A stretch of 64,000 nucleotides of DNA from Blastococcus sp. Marseille-P5729 (lineage in GTDB: Bacteria > Actinomycetota > Actinomycetes > Mycobacteriales > Antricoccaceae): the NCBI RefSeq assembly GCF_900292035.1, contig NZ_OMPO01000002.1, forward strand, positions 372,001 through 436,000, in the 5' to 3' direction. The position numbers and the translations under genes were made by a program. How positions within the stretch are numbered: the stretch's first letter is position 1; each line of letters opens with the position of its first letter. The notes under the pieces were generated by a model. It had not been told where the DNA came from. It saw nothing but the letters and a program-made list of their open reading frames with translations, and made no database searches. Positions 24,459 to 34,549 of this stretch are shown one piece after another.

Positions 24459-25520
24459 TCAATCGACCTTTCTGCGGACCGGCGTCGCCCCGCCCGCCAC
24501 TGGATGCTCCTGCTCGGGCGCGGCCTCGGTCAGCTCGGCAGTCCACAGTTTGAGCTGGTGTTCCAGCACCGGCCGGCTCGATCCGGTCCAGCACACCACG
24601 ATCAGCAGCCACCGGCACAGCACGTTCACCCACACCAGCAGCACAACCACCGCGCCGAACACACCCGCCGCGGCGCTGCGCGAGATCAGGTTGCCGATGA
24701 ACAGCGCGCCCGCCTGCTTGAGGATCTCGAACCCGACCGCTCCCATCACCGCCCCGCGCAGCACCGCCCGCTTCGAGACGCGCTGCCGCGCCAGCGAGAC
24801 CATCAGGTACTGCAGGATCGCGATGTTGGCGACGATCGCGGCGGCAGTGGCCACGAGCGTGACGAACACCCCCGCTCCCGGTACGTCGTCCAGCCCCAGC
24901 GCCCGCACGATGTGCTCGGTGATGCTGCTCGCCGTGGCGCTCAGCGCGAGCGAGGCGAGCACCGCGATCCCCAGCCCCACCAGCACGACGAGGTCGATCG
25001 CCTTTTCCTTGAACCAGTTGCCGCCACCGGGAGCCTGGCCCCACATGCGCTGGATCGCCACCCGCATGTTGCTGATCCACGCCGTCCCGAGCCAGATCAT
25101 CAGCAGCAGGGACAGGACGCCGATCGCACCGGCGCGGTCCTCGGTCGCGCGCATCGCCTCGATCAGCACGTCCCCGCCGCCGCCGGGGATCTGCTCGGCG
25201 ACCTGCTGGAAGAGCTTCTGCGCGCGGTCGAAGTCCGAGCGCAGCACGAAGCCGAAGACGGACGCCGACAGCAGCAGGATTGGCACCAGCGCGACGAAGG
25301 TCTGGAAGGTCACCGCCGCGGCGTACGAGTCGCCGTTGCGGCGGTCGTAGCGGGTGAGCGTGATGACGAGGTGGTCGAACCACTCCCACCGCCGGCGGGT
25401 CTCGCGGAAACGCAGCGTCCAGCGGCCCGCCTCGTCGTCCGGAACCGGCGCCACCCGCGTGTGCTGGAGGTCCTCGACCCGATGGGCCAGCTCTCGCAAC
25501 GGGAGACGTTCGGCGCTCAC
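24459..25520 (-). CDS. YihY/BrkB family inner-membrane protein
   Basis: 353 residues with about six membrane helices and the family motifs DSYAAAVTFQTFVALVPILL near the first helix, and LGTAWISNMRVAIQRMWG. The family was once called ribonuclease BN but that activity belongs to another protein; function is unknown, perhaps transport or cell-envelope related. I chose GTG 25520 because it overlaps the TGA of the preceding 2H phosphoesterase gene (GTGA) and gives the usual N-terminal length. Third gene of the trpS operon. Confidence 0.88.
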   Translation of the reverse strand: MSAERLPLRELAHRVEDLQHTRVAPVPDDEAGRWTLRFRETRRRWEWFDHLVITLTRYDRRNGDSYAAAVTFQTFVALVPILLLSASVFGFVLRSDFDRAQKLFQQVAEQIPGGGGDVLIEAMRATEDRAGAIGVLSLLLMIWLGTAWISNMRVAIQRMWGQAPGGGNWFKEKAIDLVVLVGLGIAVLASLALSATASSITEHIVRALGLDDVPGAGVFVTLVATAAAIVANIAILQYLMVSLARQRVSKRAVLRGAVMGAVGFEILKQAGALFIGNLISRSAAAGVFGAVVVLLVWVNVLCRWLLIVVCWTGSSRPVLEHQLKLWTAELTEAAPEQEHPVAGGATPVRRKVD

Positions 25521-26149
25521 GGCAGCGCCACCCCCGCCAACGGGAAACGCGCGAGCGGGGGCCAGGTCCCGACGCCGTCCTGCCGATGCGCCCACACATG
25601 GTCGACCAGCAGGTCGGCGCGGAAGCCCTCCAGGCCTTCAAAGGCGGCGTCCAGTGCCTCGGGGTCGACGTCCTGCGCGACGGTCACGTGCGGGGGGTAG
25701 GGGAAGCTGCGGGGCGCGCGCAGCTCGTCGACCAGCAGCCGGTCAGCAAGCAGCTCACAACTGGAGATGCCTTCGGCGACGGCGATGAAGACGACGTCCG
25801 ACACCGGCCGGAAGGTACCGGTGCCGCGCAGCTTCATCTCGAACGGCGGGACCGCCGCGCACCGCTCGCGCAGCGTGCCGAGGATCCGGTCGAGGCCGTC
25901 GTCCGGCACCGGCGTGGGCGGGACCAGGGTGACGTGCGGGGTCACGTGCTCCGCGAGCGCATCGCCGGACCGGCGGCGCCACGCGCGCAGCTCCGCCTCG
26001 TACGGCGGGGGGATCTCGATCGACACGCCCACCGTGACCTGACCGCCCGACTCGTCTAATACGCCTGGCTCGCCTGGGACGGTTGGCGTCCCCGGCACAC
26101 CGGGCACGACTGGCACCCCGGGCACGCCTGGCACGGGCACGGCTGCCAC
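25517..26149 (-). CDS. 2H phosphoesterase (2'-5' RNA ligase/ThpR-like)
   Basis: 210 residues. Two H-x-T motifs (PHVTLVPP and PHVTVAQD) spaced about 95 residues apart are the active site of the LigT/ThpR superfamily, which act on cyclic phosphodiesters or 2'-5' linkages of RNA; the physiological substrate is unknown. The usual domain begins at VGVSIEIPPPYEAEL (about residue 38). Upstream of it the frame encodes a collagen-like run of Val-Pro-Gly units, not seen in the family. GTG 26149 starts two bases after the trpS stop; a downstream in-frame GTG near the domain start is an alternative. Its stop overlaps the YihY start. Confidence 0.85.
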   Translation of the reverse strand: MAAVPVPGVPGVPVVPGVPGTPTVPGEPGVLDESGGQVTVGVSIEIPPPYEAELRAWRRRSGDALAEHVTPHVTLVPPTPVPDDGLDRILGTLRERCAAVPPFEMKLRGTGTFRPVSDVVFIAVAEGISSCELLADRLLVDELRAPRSFPYPPHVTVAQDVDPEALDAAFEGLEGFRADLLVDHVWAHRQDGVGTWPPLARFPLAGVALP

Positions 26150-26151
26150 GG

Positions 26152-27168
26152 CTATCCGATCCGCACGAACCCGACGGCCGCGCTGACCGACTCCATCACC
26201 GGAGCCGCGATGCTACGCGCGCGTTGCGCGCCGTCCCCCATGGCCCGGATCAGCTCGGAGGGGTCCTCGAGCAGCTCCTTGGTGCGGGTCGCGATCGGCT
26301 CAAACTCGGCGACGACGGCGTCCGCCACGTCGGTCTTCAGCGCTCCGTACCCCTTGCCGTCGTAGTCGGCGACCAGCGACTCCGGATCGCGCCCAGTGGC
26401 GGCGCCGAGGATCGACAGCAGGTTGGCTACGCCGGGCTGGGTCTCGCGATCGAACCGGACGACGCCCTCGTTGTCGGTGACCGCGGACTTGATGCGCTTG
26501 GCAATCTGCTTTGGCTCGTCGAGCACGTTGATCATGCCGCCGGCGGTCTGCGCGGACTTGCTCATCTTGCCGGTGGGGTTCTGCAGGTCGACGAACTTCG
26601 CGGTCTCCTTGCGGATGATCGCCTCCGGGACGACGAAGGTCTTGCCGAAGCGCGCGTTGAAGCGCTGCGCGAGGTCGCGGGTCAGCTCGAGGTGCTGACG
26701 CTGGTCCTCACCGACCGGGACACCGGTTGCGTTGTACAGCAGGATATCGGCGGCCATCAGCATCGGATAGGTGAACAATCCGACCGAGGTGTGGTCACTG
26801 CCCTCCTTGCCGGACTTGTCCTTGAACTGCGTCATCCGCCCGGCCTCACCGAAGCCGGTGATGCACTGCAGGATCCACGACAGCTGCGAGTGCTCGGGCA
26901 CGTGCGACTGCACGAACAGCACCGAGCGCTTCGGGTCTATCCCCATCGCCAGCAACTGCGCGTAGCTGACCAGCGTGCGGCGGTGCAGCTGCGCCGGATC
27001 CTGCTGCGCTTCGATGGTGATCGCGTGCAGGTCGACCACGCAGTAGATGCACTCGCTACCCTCCTCCTGCATGCTCACCCAGTGCTTAAGCGCGCCGAAG
27101 TAGTTGCCGAGATGGAACGAGTCCGCGGTCGGCTGGATGCCGGAGAAGACGCGCTGCGCTGAGCTCAC
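26152..27168 (-). CDS. trpS: Tryptophan-tRNA ligase
   Basis: 338 residues, class I aminoacyl-tRNA synthetase that charges tRNA-Trp. The N-terminus [18 protein letters not shown] carries the HIGH-equivalent HLGN, and GKMSKSAQ is the KMSKS loop. [19 protein letters not shown] is the tryptophan-site segment of the family. I chose GTG 27168 because AAAGG lies six bases upstream and homologues start here; the frame extends to 27237 without family similarity. First gene of a three-gene leftward operon with the 2H phosphoesterase and YihY. Confidence 0.95.
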   Translation of the reverse strand: MSSAQRVFSGIQPTADSFHLGNYFGALKHWVSMQEEGSECIYCVVDLHAITIEAQQDPAQLHRRTLVSYAQLLAMGIDPKRSVLFVQSHVPEHSQLSWILQCITGFGEAGRMTQFKDKSGKEGSDHTSVGLFTYPMLMAADILLYNATGVPVGEDQRQHLELTRDLAQRFNARFGKTFVVPEAIIRKETAKFVDLQNPTGKMSKSAQTAGGMINVLDEPKQIAKRIKSAVTDNEGVVRFDRETQPGVANLLSILGAATGRDPESLVADYDGKGYGALKTDVADAVVAEFEPIATRTKELLEDPSELIRAMGDGAQRARSIAAPVMESVSAAVGFVRIG

Positions 27169-27348
27169 TGGTGACCTTTCGAAGAACGCACGTAGGGCAT
27201 CGTCCATTCTCCCACGCCACCGATCGGCGGCGTCCATCGCTAGCGACCGCGAGCCGAATACCGATAGCCGTTAAATTCTTGTAGACAACACCGGACGATC
27301 CAGGTTCAATGTGTCTAATCTGAGAATTTCCTCACACCTGGAGGAGTC

Positions 27349-29130
27349 ATGAAATCCAGCCGCGTCGCCTCCTCTGCAGGCCTTGGCCTCGCACTGTGCA
27401 TCGCCGCCTCATCAACAGCCTTCGCTGACGACGCCGAGACGTCACAGCCTGCTTCCCCGGCGAGTGACCAGTCGGTGTCCGCACCGGACGCTGGGGAGGC
27501 GACCGAGACAGAAGCGGGCACCGAGGCGGCTCCGGATTCCGCGACGGATCCGTCGCCCGAGCCGGGGCCGGCGCCCGCAGCCGAGTCGAAGGCGGCGCCC
27601 GAGCCCGATGCCAACCCGGAACCCGACGCCGAGCCGGCGTCGCCCTCCGATGCCCCAGCCGCACCGCCCGCGACGACGGCCGCCCCGGCGGCTGAAGACG
27701 GCAGTCAGCCGGCGTCCAACGAGAACCCCGCTAAGGCCGCGAACGACGCGGACGACGCTGCCGCGGACGAAGCTGCCGCGGACCAGGCAGGCGCGACGTC
27801 CGTGGCCCCGGCAGACGAACGGGCCGACGCGACGGTTCCCGTCGCGGCCGCAGCGACCATCGGGATCGCGTCGGCCGGCCAGACGGTGACCACCGTCGCA
27901 GACGGCCTCACGCCCTTTCAGCTCGCGCAGTACCTCGCCGGCGCTGGCGTAACGATCTCCAACGTGACGTACACCGGGCATCCCACTGCCGCCGGAATCG
28001 CCGACGGAATCTCTGCGATCGGGCTGGTCGGAGGCGTCGCGCTCTCCAGCGGCTCCCTACAGGTCACCGACGACGACAAGGGTGGCCTCGTCGGCCCGAA
28101 CGAGTCGGCCGGATGGTCTTCGGGCCTGGGCCAGCCGGGTGATTCCGATCTCGACGCGCTGCTCTCCGGAGGGGACGCGACCAACGACGCCGCCGTCCTC
28201 GAGTTTGACGTCGTCCCTACCGGCACCCAGCTGATCTTCCATTACGTGTTCGCCTCCGAGGAGTACAACGAGTGGGTCAACTCGTACAACGACGTGTTCG
28301 GCTTCTACGTCAACGGGGTCAATTGCGCCACCATCAACGGCGCTCCGATCAGCATCAACAACATCAACAAAGACGTGAACTCTGGCTCGTACGTCAACAA
28401 CGACCCCTCCGACTTCGGCGGCACCGCACCCCATGATGTCGAGCCCGACGGATTCACGACCGTGCTGACCTGCTCCGCCTCAGTGAACCCTGGGCAGCCC
28501 AACCGAATCAAGCTCGCGATCGCCGATGCCCGGGACTCAGCGTTTGACACACTGGTGATCATCCAGGCCGGCAGCTTCACCTCCGCGGACCCACCGAAGG
28601 CATCCAACGATGCCTACTCGACCAAGGCCGGCGAGACTCTCGTGGTCGTCGTCCCGGGCCTGGTGGGCAACGACAGCCAGTCCCCCGGTGGTGGCCCGCT
28701 GGCCGCGGTCAAGGTCAGCGACCCGAAGAACGGCACGGTCACGATCAACGCCGACGGCTCGTTCAGCTACGTGCCCAATCCAGGGTTCATCGGTCAGGAC
28801 ACCTTCACCTACCTCGTGACCGATGCCTGGGGTAACTCGAACGTCGCGACCGTGACGATCGACGTGCTCACCGGCGAGGTGACCCCGGTCGTCACGCCCG
28901 CGCAGCCGGTCCCGCCGCCGAAGTCCATCCCCACCCCGGCCACCCAGGGGGCCGGCACGAAGACCACGGGCACGAAGGCCACCCCGGTTCAGGTCAAGAC
29001 CCACGCCTCGGGCGGGCCGAGTCTGGCCGCCACGGGCATCGACCTGTTGCCGCTCGGCTCGATCTCGCTGACCCTGCTCGCCGCAGGCATCGCCGCGACG
29101 ACGGTCGGACGCCGCCGGCAGACAAGCTGA
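27349..29130 (+). CDS. Surface protein with choice-of-anchor L domain and sortase-like tail
   Basis: 593 residues. Signal peptide 1-26 (cleavage after AFA), then a long Ala/Pro/Glu/Asp-rich stalk to about residue 165. A choice-of-anchor L domain (about 170-405) follows, marked by VSSG-like turns and IFHYVFASEEYNEWVNSYND. Next is a cadherin/Ig-like bacterial domain (about 410-505; NGTVTINADGSFSYVPNPGF and GQDTFTYLVTDAWG). The Pro/Thr linker leads to SLAATGIDLLPLGS, one membrane helix and the basic end GRRRQTS. LAATG resembles the LAxTG signal of class E sortases, so wall attachment is likely. GGAGGAG precedes the ATG. Single gene; probably an adhesin, but this is inference. Confidence 0.85.
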   Translation: MKSSRVASSAGLGLALCIAASSTAFADDAETSQPASPASDQSVSAPDAGEATETEAGTEAAPDSATDPSPEPGPAPAAESKAAPEPDANPEPDAEPASPSDAPAAPPATTAAPAAEDGSQPASNENPAKAANDADDAAADEAAADQAGATSVAPADERADATVPVAAAATIGIASAGQTVTTVADGLTPFQLAQYLAGAGVTISNVTYTGHPTAAGIADGISAIGLVGGVALSSGSLQVTDDDKGGLVGPNESAGWSSGLGQPGDSDLDALLSGGDATNDAAVLEFDVVPTGTQLIFHYVFASEEYNEWVNSYNDVFGFYVNGVNCATINGAPISINNINKDVNSGSYVNNDPSDFGGTAPHDVEPDGFTTVLTCSASVNPGQPNRIKLAIADARDSAFDTLVIIQAGSFTSADPPKASNDAYSTKAGETLVVVVPGLVGNDSQSPGGGPLAAVKVSDPKNGTVTINADGSFSYVPNPGFIGQDTFTYLVTDAWGNSNVATVTIDVLTGEVTPVVTPAQPVPPPKSIPTPATQGAGTKTTGTKATPVQVKTHASGGPSLAATGIDLLPLGSISLTLLAAGIAATTVGRRRQTS

Positions 29131-29141
29131 CAGGTGGCGCC

Positions 29142-30209
29142 CTAGGAGAGGGCAGCGAGGAGGAGCGCGTCGACCTCCCGGAAAAGGGTGGACGGCGCGA
29201 TCTGTCGGCCGGCGATCGCACTCACCATCGCGCTCAGCCCCGGCAGCGGCTCGCCGGCATCCGCGCCCTTCTTGCGCGCTCTGGCCTCCAGCGGGTTCTG
29301 TCGGCCACTCCACTTGGCGCACAGCTCGCGCCAAGTCTTGTCCCACGCGCGGTCGATCTCGTTCGCGCTCGGGACGCCGAACCCGTGCCCGACCGGCGCC
29401 GCATGCCGCAGCGCGATCAGCGGCGACTCGACGAACTGGCCGGCGATCGCCAGCCGGTCGGCGAGGTCGGCCTTGTCCCCGGGCAGCGCCTCCCACACCG
29501 CGCATTTCGTGGAGCACGCCCGCAGCGACCGCGGCCGGCCGTCGCCCTCGGTGAGCCCGCAGGTGTGCAGTCCGGTGGCGACTCGCGAGTGGTCGCGGTC
29601 GAGGTACTCGCGCCAGAACCGCTGGTACTCCTCCTGGCTCCACTCCTTGGCCGGGCGGCCGACGCGGATCACCTCGCGCAGCGAGCTGCGGATTGACAGC
29701 GAGTGCGCGCACTCACGGCTGCGCGGGTGATCCCGATCAATCGCCCACAGGCTTCCCTCGCGGGTCACGTGATCGGCCAGCCGCGGCGGATCCCCGGCAT
29801 GGCCCAGATGCGGCTCCCACGCCAGCAGCGGCAGGTACTCACTCATGATGTGGCAGACCATCAGCACACCGGCCAGGTCCCGCTGCCGGTACCGGACCGC
29901 GACCACCTCCAGCATGATCGCGAAGGTCGGCGCCAGTGACTCGAGCGCACCGCGGTCCTTCGCGGTCGGCTGCTGCGGGACGTGCGCCGCGCGCGCCGCG
30001 CGCTCGAGCTCGGCCGGGACGTCGCCCAGCCCGCTCCAGTCCTCGGCGTCCAGGTCGATGATCGACAGCGCGAAGTCGCACAGTTGCTGCGCGGCCCGCC
30101 GCTGCTGGGCCGGGATGTCCAGCCCCGGCAGCAGCGAGCGGACGCCGCGGTAGCTGCCGGCGGCCAGCAGCGCCTGCACGTCCTCGCCCGGGGCCGTCAC
30201 GTCGTCCAC
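29142..30209 (-). CDS. Conserved-looking hypothetical protein, soluble
   Basis: About 355 residues, rich in charged and aromatic residues, no signal peptide or membrane helix. I do not recognise a domain. Features seen: a cluster of Cys/His (ECAHSLS, HTCGL, ACSTKCAVWE) that could bind metal, and a Trp-rich C-terminal third (AWDKTWRELCAKW). The frame stays open upstream to 30293, but that part is the family B palindrome, so translation most likely begins at GTG 30209 or GTG 30200. It ends 12 bases past the convergent surface-protein gene. Confidence 0.6.
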   Translation of the reverse strand: MDDVTAPGEDVQALLAAGSYRGVRSLLPGLDIPAQQRRAAQQLCDFALSIIDLDAEDWSGLGDVPAELERAARAAHVPQQPTAKDRGALESLAPTFAIMLEVVAVRYRQRDLAGVLMVCHIMSEYLPLLAWEPHLGHAGDPPRLADHVTREGSLWAIDRDHPRSRECAHSLSIRSSLREVIRVGRPAKEWSQEEYQRFWREYLDRDHSRVATGLHTCGLTEGDGRPRSLRACSTKCAVWEALPGDKADLADRLAIAGQFVESPLIALRHAAPVGHGFGVPSANEIDRAWDKTWRELCAKWSGRQNPLEARARKKGADAGEPLPGLSAMVSAIAGRQIAPSTLFREVDALLLAALS

Positions 30210-30269
30210 CGCCGTGTCGCGAGGACGCCCGACGTGGTGGGGACATCCCGTCCCGACCTCCGCCACAAT

Positions 30270-30318
30270 CTCGTGAGGACGACCGCGTCCCATAGTGAGA
30301 CCTGATCGTCCTCACGAG
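30270..30318. repeat. Family B palindrome, copy 2
   Basis: CTCGTGAGGACGA (30270-30282) and TCGTCCTCACGAG (30306-30318) form a 13-base-pair stem with centre CCCATAGTG, matching copy 1 at 24159-24206. It lies between two leftward genes, just after the stop of the aminotransferase gene, where it could end transcription. Confidence 0.85.
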
Positions 30319-30333
30319 AGTCGGGCCGGGCCA

Positions 30334-31371
30334 TCAGCAGCCCAGCGCTTCGAGCATCGCGTCGTTCTCGGACGGCGTCCCGATGGTGATGCGGATGCCG
30401 TTGCCGGCGAACGGCCGCCCCATGATCCCGGCGTCCATCAACCGGCCGGCGATCTCGTCGGTTGCCTCGCGAGCGCTGATCCAGACGAAGTTCGCGTGGC
30501 TGTCCGGGACGGCGTACCCGCCCTCACGCAGCCGCGCCGTGACCCGGTCGCGCTCGGCGACCGCCTCGCTGACGCGCACCTGCAGCTCGTCGGCGGCCTG
30601 CAGGGAGGCGACCGCCGCGGCTTGCGCGATGCTGGAGACGCTGAAGGGCATCATCGTCTTGCGGACCACGCCGGCGACCTCCGGGTCCTCGGCGATGAAG
30701 TAGCCGACCCGCAGACCGGCCAGCCCGTACGCCTTCGAGAAGGTGCGCAGCACGCACACGTTCGGCCGGCCCCGCATGATCTCCAGCCCGTCCGGGATCT
30801 CCGGGGAGGTGATGTACTCGCCGTACGCCTCGTCGAGCACCACCAGCACGTGCGGCGGGACGGCATCAAGGAAGCGAGTCAGCTCGTCGCGTCCGACCGC
30901 CGTCCCGGTGGGGTTGTTGGGATTGCAAACGATCACCACGCGGGTCTTGTCGGTGATCTGGGCGAGCATCGCGTCGAGGTCATGGGTCTCCTCGCGCAGC
31001 GGGACCAGCGCGAGGTGCGCGCCGACCACCTCGGCCACGATCGGGTAGGCCTCGAAGGACCGCCAGGCAACCACGACCGCTTCGTCCGGGGTGCAGTAGG
31101 CCTGCAGGATCTGCTCCAGCAGCGTCACCGAGCCGCAGCCGAGCGCGACCTGCTCGGGCGCGACGTCGTACTTCGCACAGATGGCCTCAGTGAGCGCGAG
31201 CGCGCCGTTGTCCGGGTAGCGGTTGACGGTGGCGGCGGCCTCGGCAATGGCCTGGACGACGGACGGCAGCGGCGGGTGCGGGTTCTCGTTGGAGGCCAGC
31301 TTGATCGCTGCGCTCGCACCCGGCTTGTACGCCGCGAGCTCGACGATGGACTTGCGGGCCAGGACGCTCAC
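30334..31371 (-). CDS. HisC-type aminotransferase (histidinol-phosphate or aromatic amino acid)
   Basis: 345 residues, PLP fold-type I. Begins KSIVELAAYKPG; contains KLASNENP, NRYPD, VVIVCNPNNPTGT, the Asp of VVLDEAYGEY and the PLP lysine in TFSKAYGLAGLRVGYF; the C-terminal Arg is in GNGIRITIGT. These fit HisC; the actinobacterial HisC2/Pat subgroup makes phenylalanine from phenylpyruvate, and the lack of other his genes nearby makes that role possible. The choice between the two cannot be made here. Upstream (31403-31540) is a set of tandem repeats. Confidence 0.88.
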   Translation of the reverse strand: MSVLARKSIVELAAYKPGASAAIKLASNENPHPPLPSVVQAIAEAAATVNRYPDNGALALTEAICAKYDVAPEQVALGCGSVTLLEQILQAYCTPDEAVVVAWRSFEAYPIVAEVVGAHLALVPLREETHDLDAMLAQITDKTRVVIVCNPNNPTGTAVGRDELTRFLDAVPPHVLVVLDEAYGEYITSPEIPDGLEIMRGRPNVCVLRTFSKAYGLAGLRVGYFIAEDPEVAGVVRKTMMPFSVSSIAQAAAVASLQAADELQVRVSEAVAERDRVTARLREGGYAVPDSHANFVWISAREATDEIAGRLMDAGIMGRPFAGNGIRITIGTPSENDAMLEALGC

Positions 31372-31439
31372 CTGCGGTACCTCCGAAGCTACGGGGCCCT
31401 TTTGGCGAGAGGGCCCGACCGCTTCAACCTACCCACCAC

Positions 31440-31519
31440 CTGCGGCACGTGACGACTCGCTCTCCCCGCCCCGCGGTGGGTTACGACTCACTCTTCCCAC
31501 CTGCGGTGGGTTACGACTC
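31440..31519. repeat. Tandem repeat of about 30 bases upstream of the HisC-type gene
   Basis: GCGGTGGGTTACGACTC occurs at 31473-31489 and 31503-31519; a degenerate earlier unit reads CTGCGGCACGTGACGACTC. The spacer of 180 bases between the aminotransferase start and the CNNM gene end carries nothing else recognisable. Whether it affects transcription is unknown. Confidence 0.75.
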
Positions 31520-31551
31520 GCGATAGCGAGGCAGAACGTAACGCAGGTGGG

Positions 31552-32874
31552 TCAGGGCTCGTCGTCCTCGTCCTCGGGACGGGCCTTGGCGACGGCCGCG
31601 ACGTGCAGCCGGGCGGCCCGGCGTCCGTCGACCTCGCTCACGGTGAGGACGCCGGTGTGCCGGTCGGTGTCGAAGGTGACCGAGTCGGCGAGCCGGGGCA
31701 CCCGACCCAGCCGCGCCATCACGAACCCGCCCACCGACTCGTACGGCCCCTCGGGCAGCTCGACGCCGGTCAGGGCAGTGAACTCGCCGAGGTTGGTGCC
31801 GCCCTCGATCTCGTAGTCGCCGCTGGCGAGGCGGGACGTCGTCGAGTGGTCCTCGTCGTCATACTCGTCGCGGATGTCGCCAATGATCTCCTCGATGAGG
31901 TCCTCGAGGGTGACGATGCCGTCGGTCCCGCCGTACTCGTCGACGACGATCGCCAGGTGCTGACCACCGCGACGCATCTGGCCCAGTGACTCAAGCACCT
32001 TCTTCGAACCCGGCAGGTGCAGCACCGGCCGGGCGATGTTGCGCACGGTCTGCGAGCGGTCCGAGGGGTCGGCCAGCAGCAGATCGCGGATGTGTACGAA
32101 GCCCACGATGTCGTCCTGGCCGTCGGCGCCGGTCACCGGGTAGCGAGAGTGCGGGGAGTCGCGGGCCTCACGCGTTGCCTTGCTGACCGTCAGCCCACCG
32201 TCGAGGAAGGCGACCTGGCCGCGAGGGAGCATGATCTCGCGGATGTCGCGTTCCCCGGCGTCCAGCACGTCGCCGATCAGCTGACGTTCATCGCGGCTGA
32301 GCGACTCGCTGCTGCCGACGATGGCTCGCAGCTCGTCACCGGACATCTCCTCGCGCGAGGCCTGCGGGTCCCCGCCCAGCAGGCGGACGACGACGTTCGT
32401 CGACTTGCCCAGCAGCCAGATCACCGGCCGGAACACCCGCGCAAGGCGATCCAGGGTCGGTGCTAGCGCCATCGCGATGCCCTCGCTGCGCTGCAGTGCC
32501 AGACGCTTGGGCGTCAGCTCGCCGATCACCAACGAGACGTAGGCGACCGCCAGGGTGACCAGCAGCAGGCTGATCAGCGACGCCGCGGCGTTCGACAAGC
32601 CCCAGCCCATGAGCACCGGCGTGAGGTACTTCCCGAGCCGTTCGGCGCCGAACGCCGCCGACAGGAAGCCCAGCACCGTGACTCCGACCTGGACGACGGC
32701 AAGGAAGCGGTTGGGGTCCTCCAGCAGCCGCTTGAGTCGCTTGCCGCGTTTGCCGCCGAACTCGGCCAGCCGCTGTACCTGGCTGTCACGCAGACTCACC
32801 AGCGCGATCTCGGCGGCCACGAAGAACGAGGCGAGGATGGTGATCCCGAGGACGATCAGGATGTCGACGAGCAC
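31552..32874 (-). CDS. CNNM/CorC-HlyC family transporter-associated protein (hemolysin family)
   Basis: 440 residues. A DUF21/CNNM domain with four membrane helices (1 to about 185; FFVAAEIALVSLRDSQVQRL, VIGELTPKRLALQ) is followed by a CBS pair (about 210-335; SRYPVTG, VGFVHIRDLL, LAIVVDEYGGTDGIVTLEDL) and a CorC_HlyC domain (about 350-430; GDYEIEGGTNLGEF, YESVGGFVMARLGRVP). The family is linked to Mg2+/Co2+ homeostasis; the hemolysin label is historical. GTG 32874 follows GAAAGG. Ends in an acidic tail. Confidence 0.92.
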   Translation of the reverse strand: MLVDILIVLGITILASFFVAAEIALVSLRDSQVQRLAEFGGKRGKRLKRLLEDPNRFLAVVQVGVTVLGFLSAAFGAERLGKYLTPVLMGWGLSNAAASLISLLLVTLAVAYVSLVIGELTPKRLALQRSEGIAMALAPTLDRLARVFRPVIWLLGKSTNVVVRLLGGDPQASREEMSGDELRAIVGSSESLSRDERQLIGDVLDAGERDIREIMLPRGQVAFLDGGLTVSKATREARDSPHSRYPVTGADGQDDIVGFVHIRDLLLADPSDRSQTVRNIARPVLHLPGSKKVLESLGQMRRGGQHLAIVVDEYGGTDGIVTLEDLIEEIIGDIRDEYDDEDHSTTSRLASGDYEIEGGTNLGEFTALTGVELPEGPYESVGGFVMARLGRVPRLADSVTFDTDRHTGVLTVSEVDGRRAARLHVAAVAKARPEDEDDEP

Positions 32875-32978
32875 TGCGCACCTTTCTGGGTGATGGTGTC
32901 AGCCTACTGGCCGCGGCCTGGCATCTGGATCGACGAGCGTGGGTGCCGCTCGGTAACAACGAACGTGTGGGGATCGAC

Positions 32979-33012
32979 GAACGGCCGCCGTCCTGCTGGA
33001 CGGCGGCCGTTC
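32979..33012 (-). terminator. Strong hairpin after citrate synthase gene
   Basis: GAACGGCCGCCGTCC-TGCT-GGACGGCGGCCGTTC: a perfect 15-base-pair stem starting 20 bases beyond the gltA stop. No U-tract follows on either strand, as is common in actinobacteria. Confidence 0.75.
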
Positions 33013-33032
33013 GGCGTACGAGGCGAGAAGGA

Positions 33033-34307
<1,275 letters not shown>

Positions 34308-34549
34308 GAAATCACCAATCTAAGAGACGTACTCCTATTCGTAACGCCTGCCCAGCGGTGGCTAGGTGCAGACATCCACCCGTCAATCTATTCCGCTGCG
34401 GCGCCAGGCGCACCGCCCACCCCCGCACGATGGACGGCGTCCCACCTACTGAGACAGGCAGCCCGCCCGTCGGGTCGTCCGCTTCGGCCCGGCCGTTTGC
34501 GGGTTCGCGCCGCTGTCGACGCCGATGGCGCTATGGAAGACTCGCGCAC

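Noticed and set aside
24213-25700. 495-codon frame antisense to the YihY gene
   Set aside because: Low-complexity His/Arg/Asp-rich product arising from the membrane protein gene on the other strand.
27238-27348. Sought a riboswitch or clear promoter upstream of the surface protein
   Set aside because: Only an AT-richer stretch with possible -10-like TAATCT; spacing to any -35 is unconvincing.
31440-31519. Short tandem units considered as a CRISPR array
   Set aside because: Only two to three units of unequal length, no constant-length unique spacers and no cas genes.
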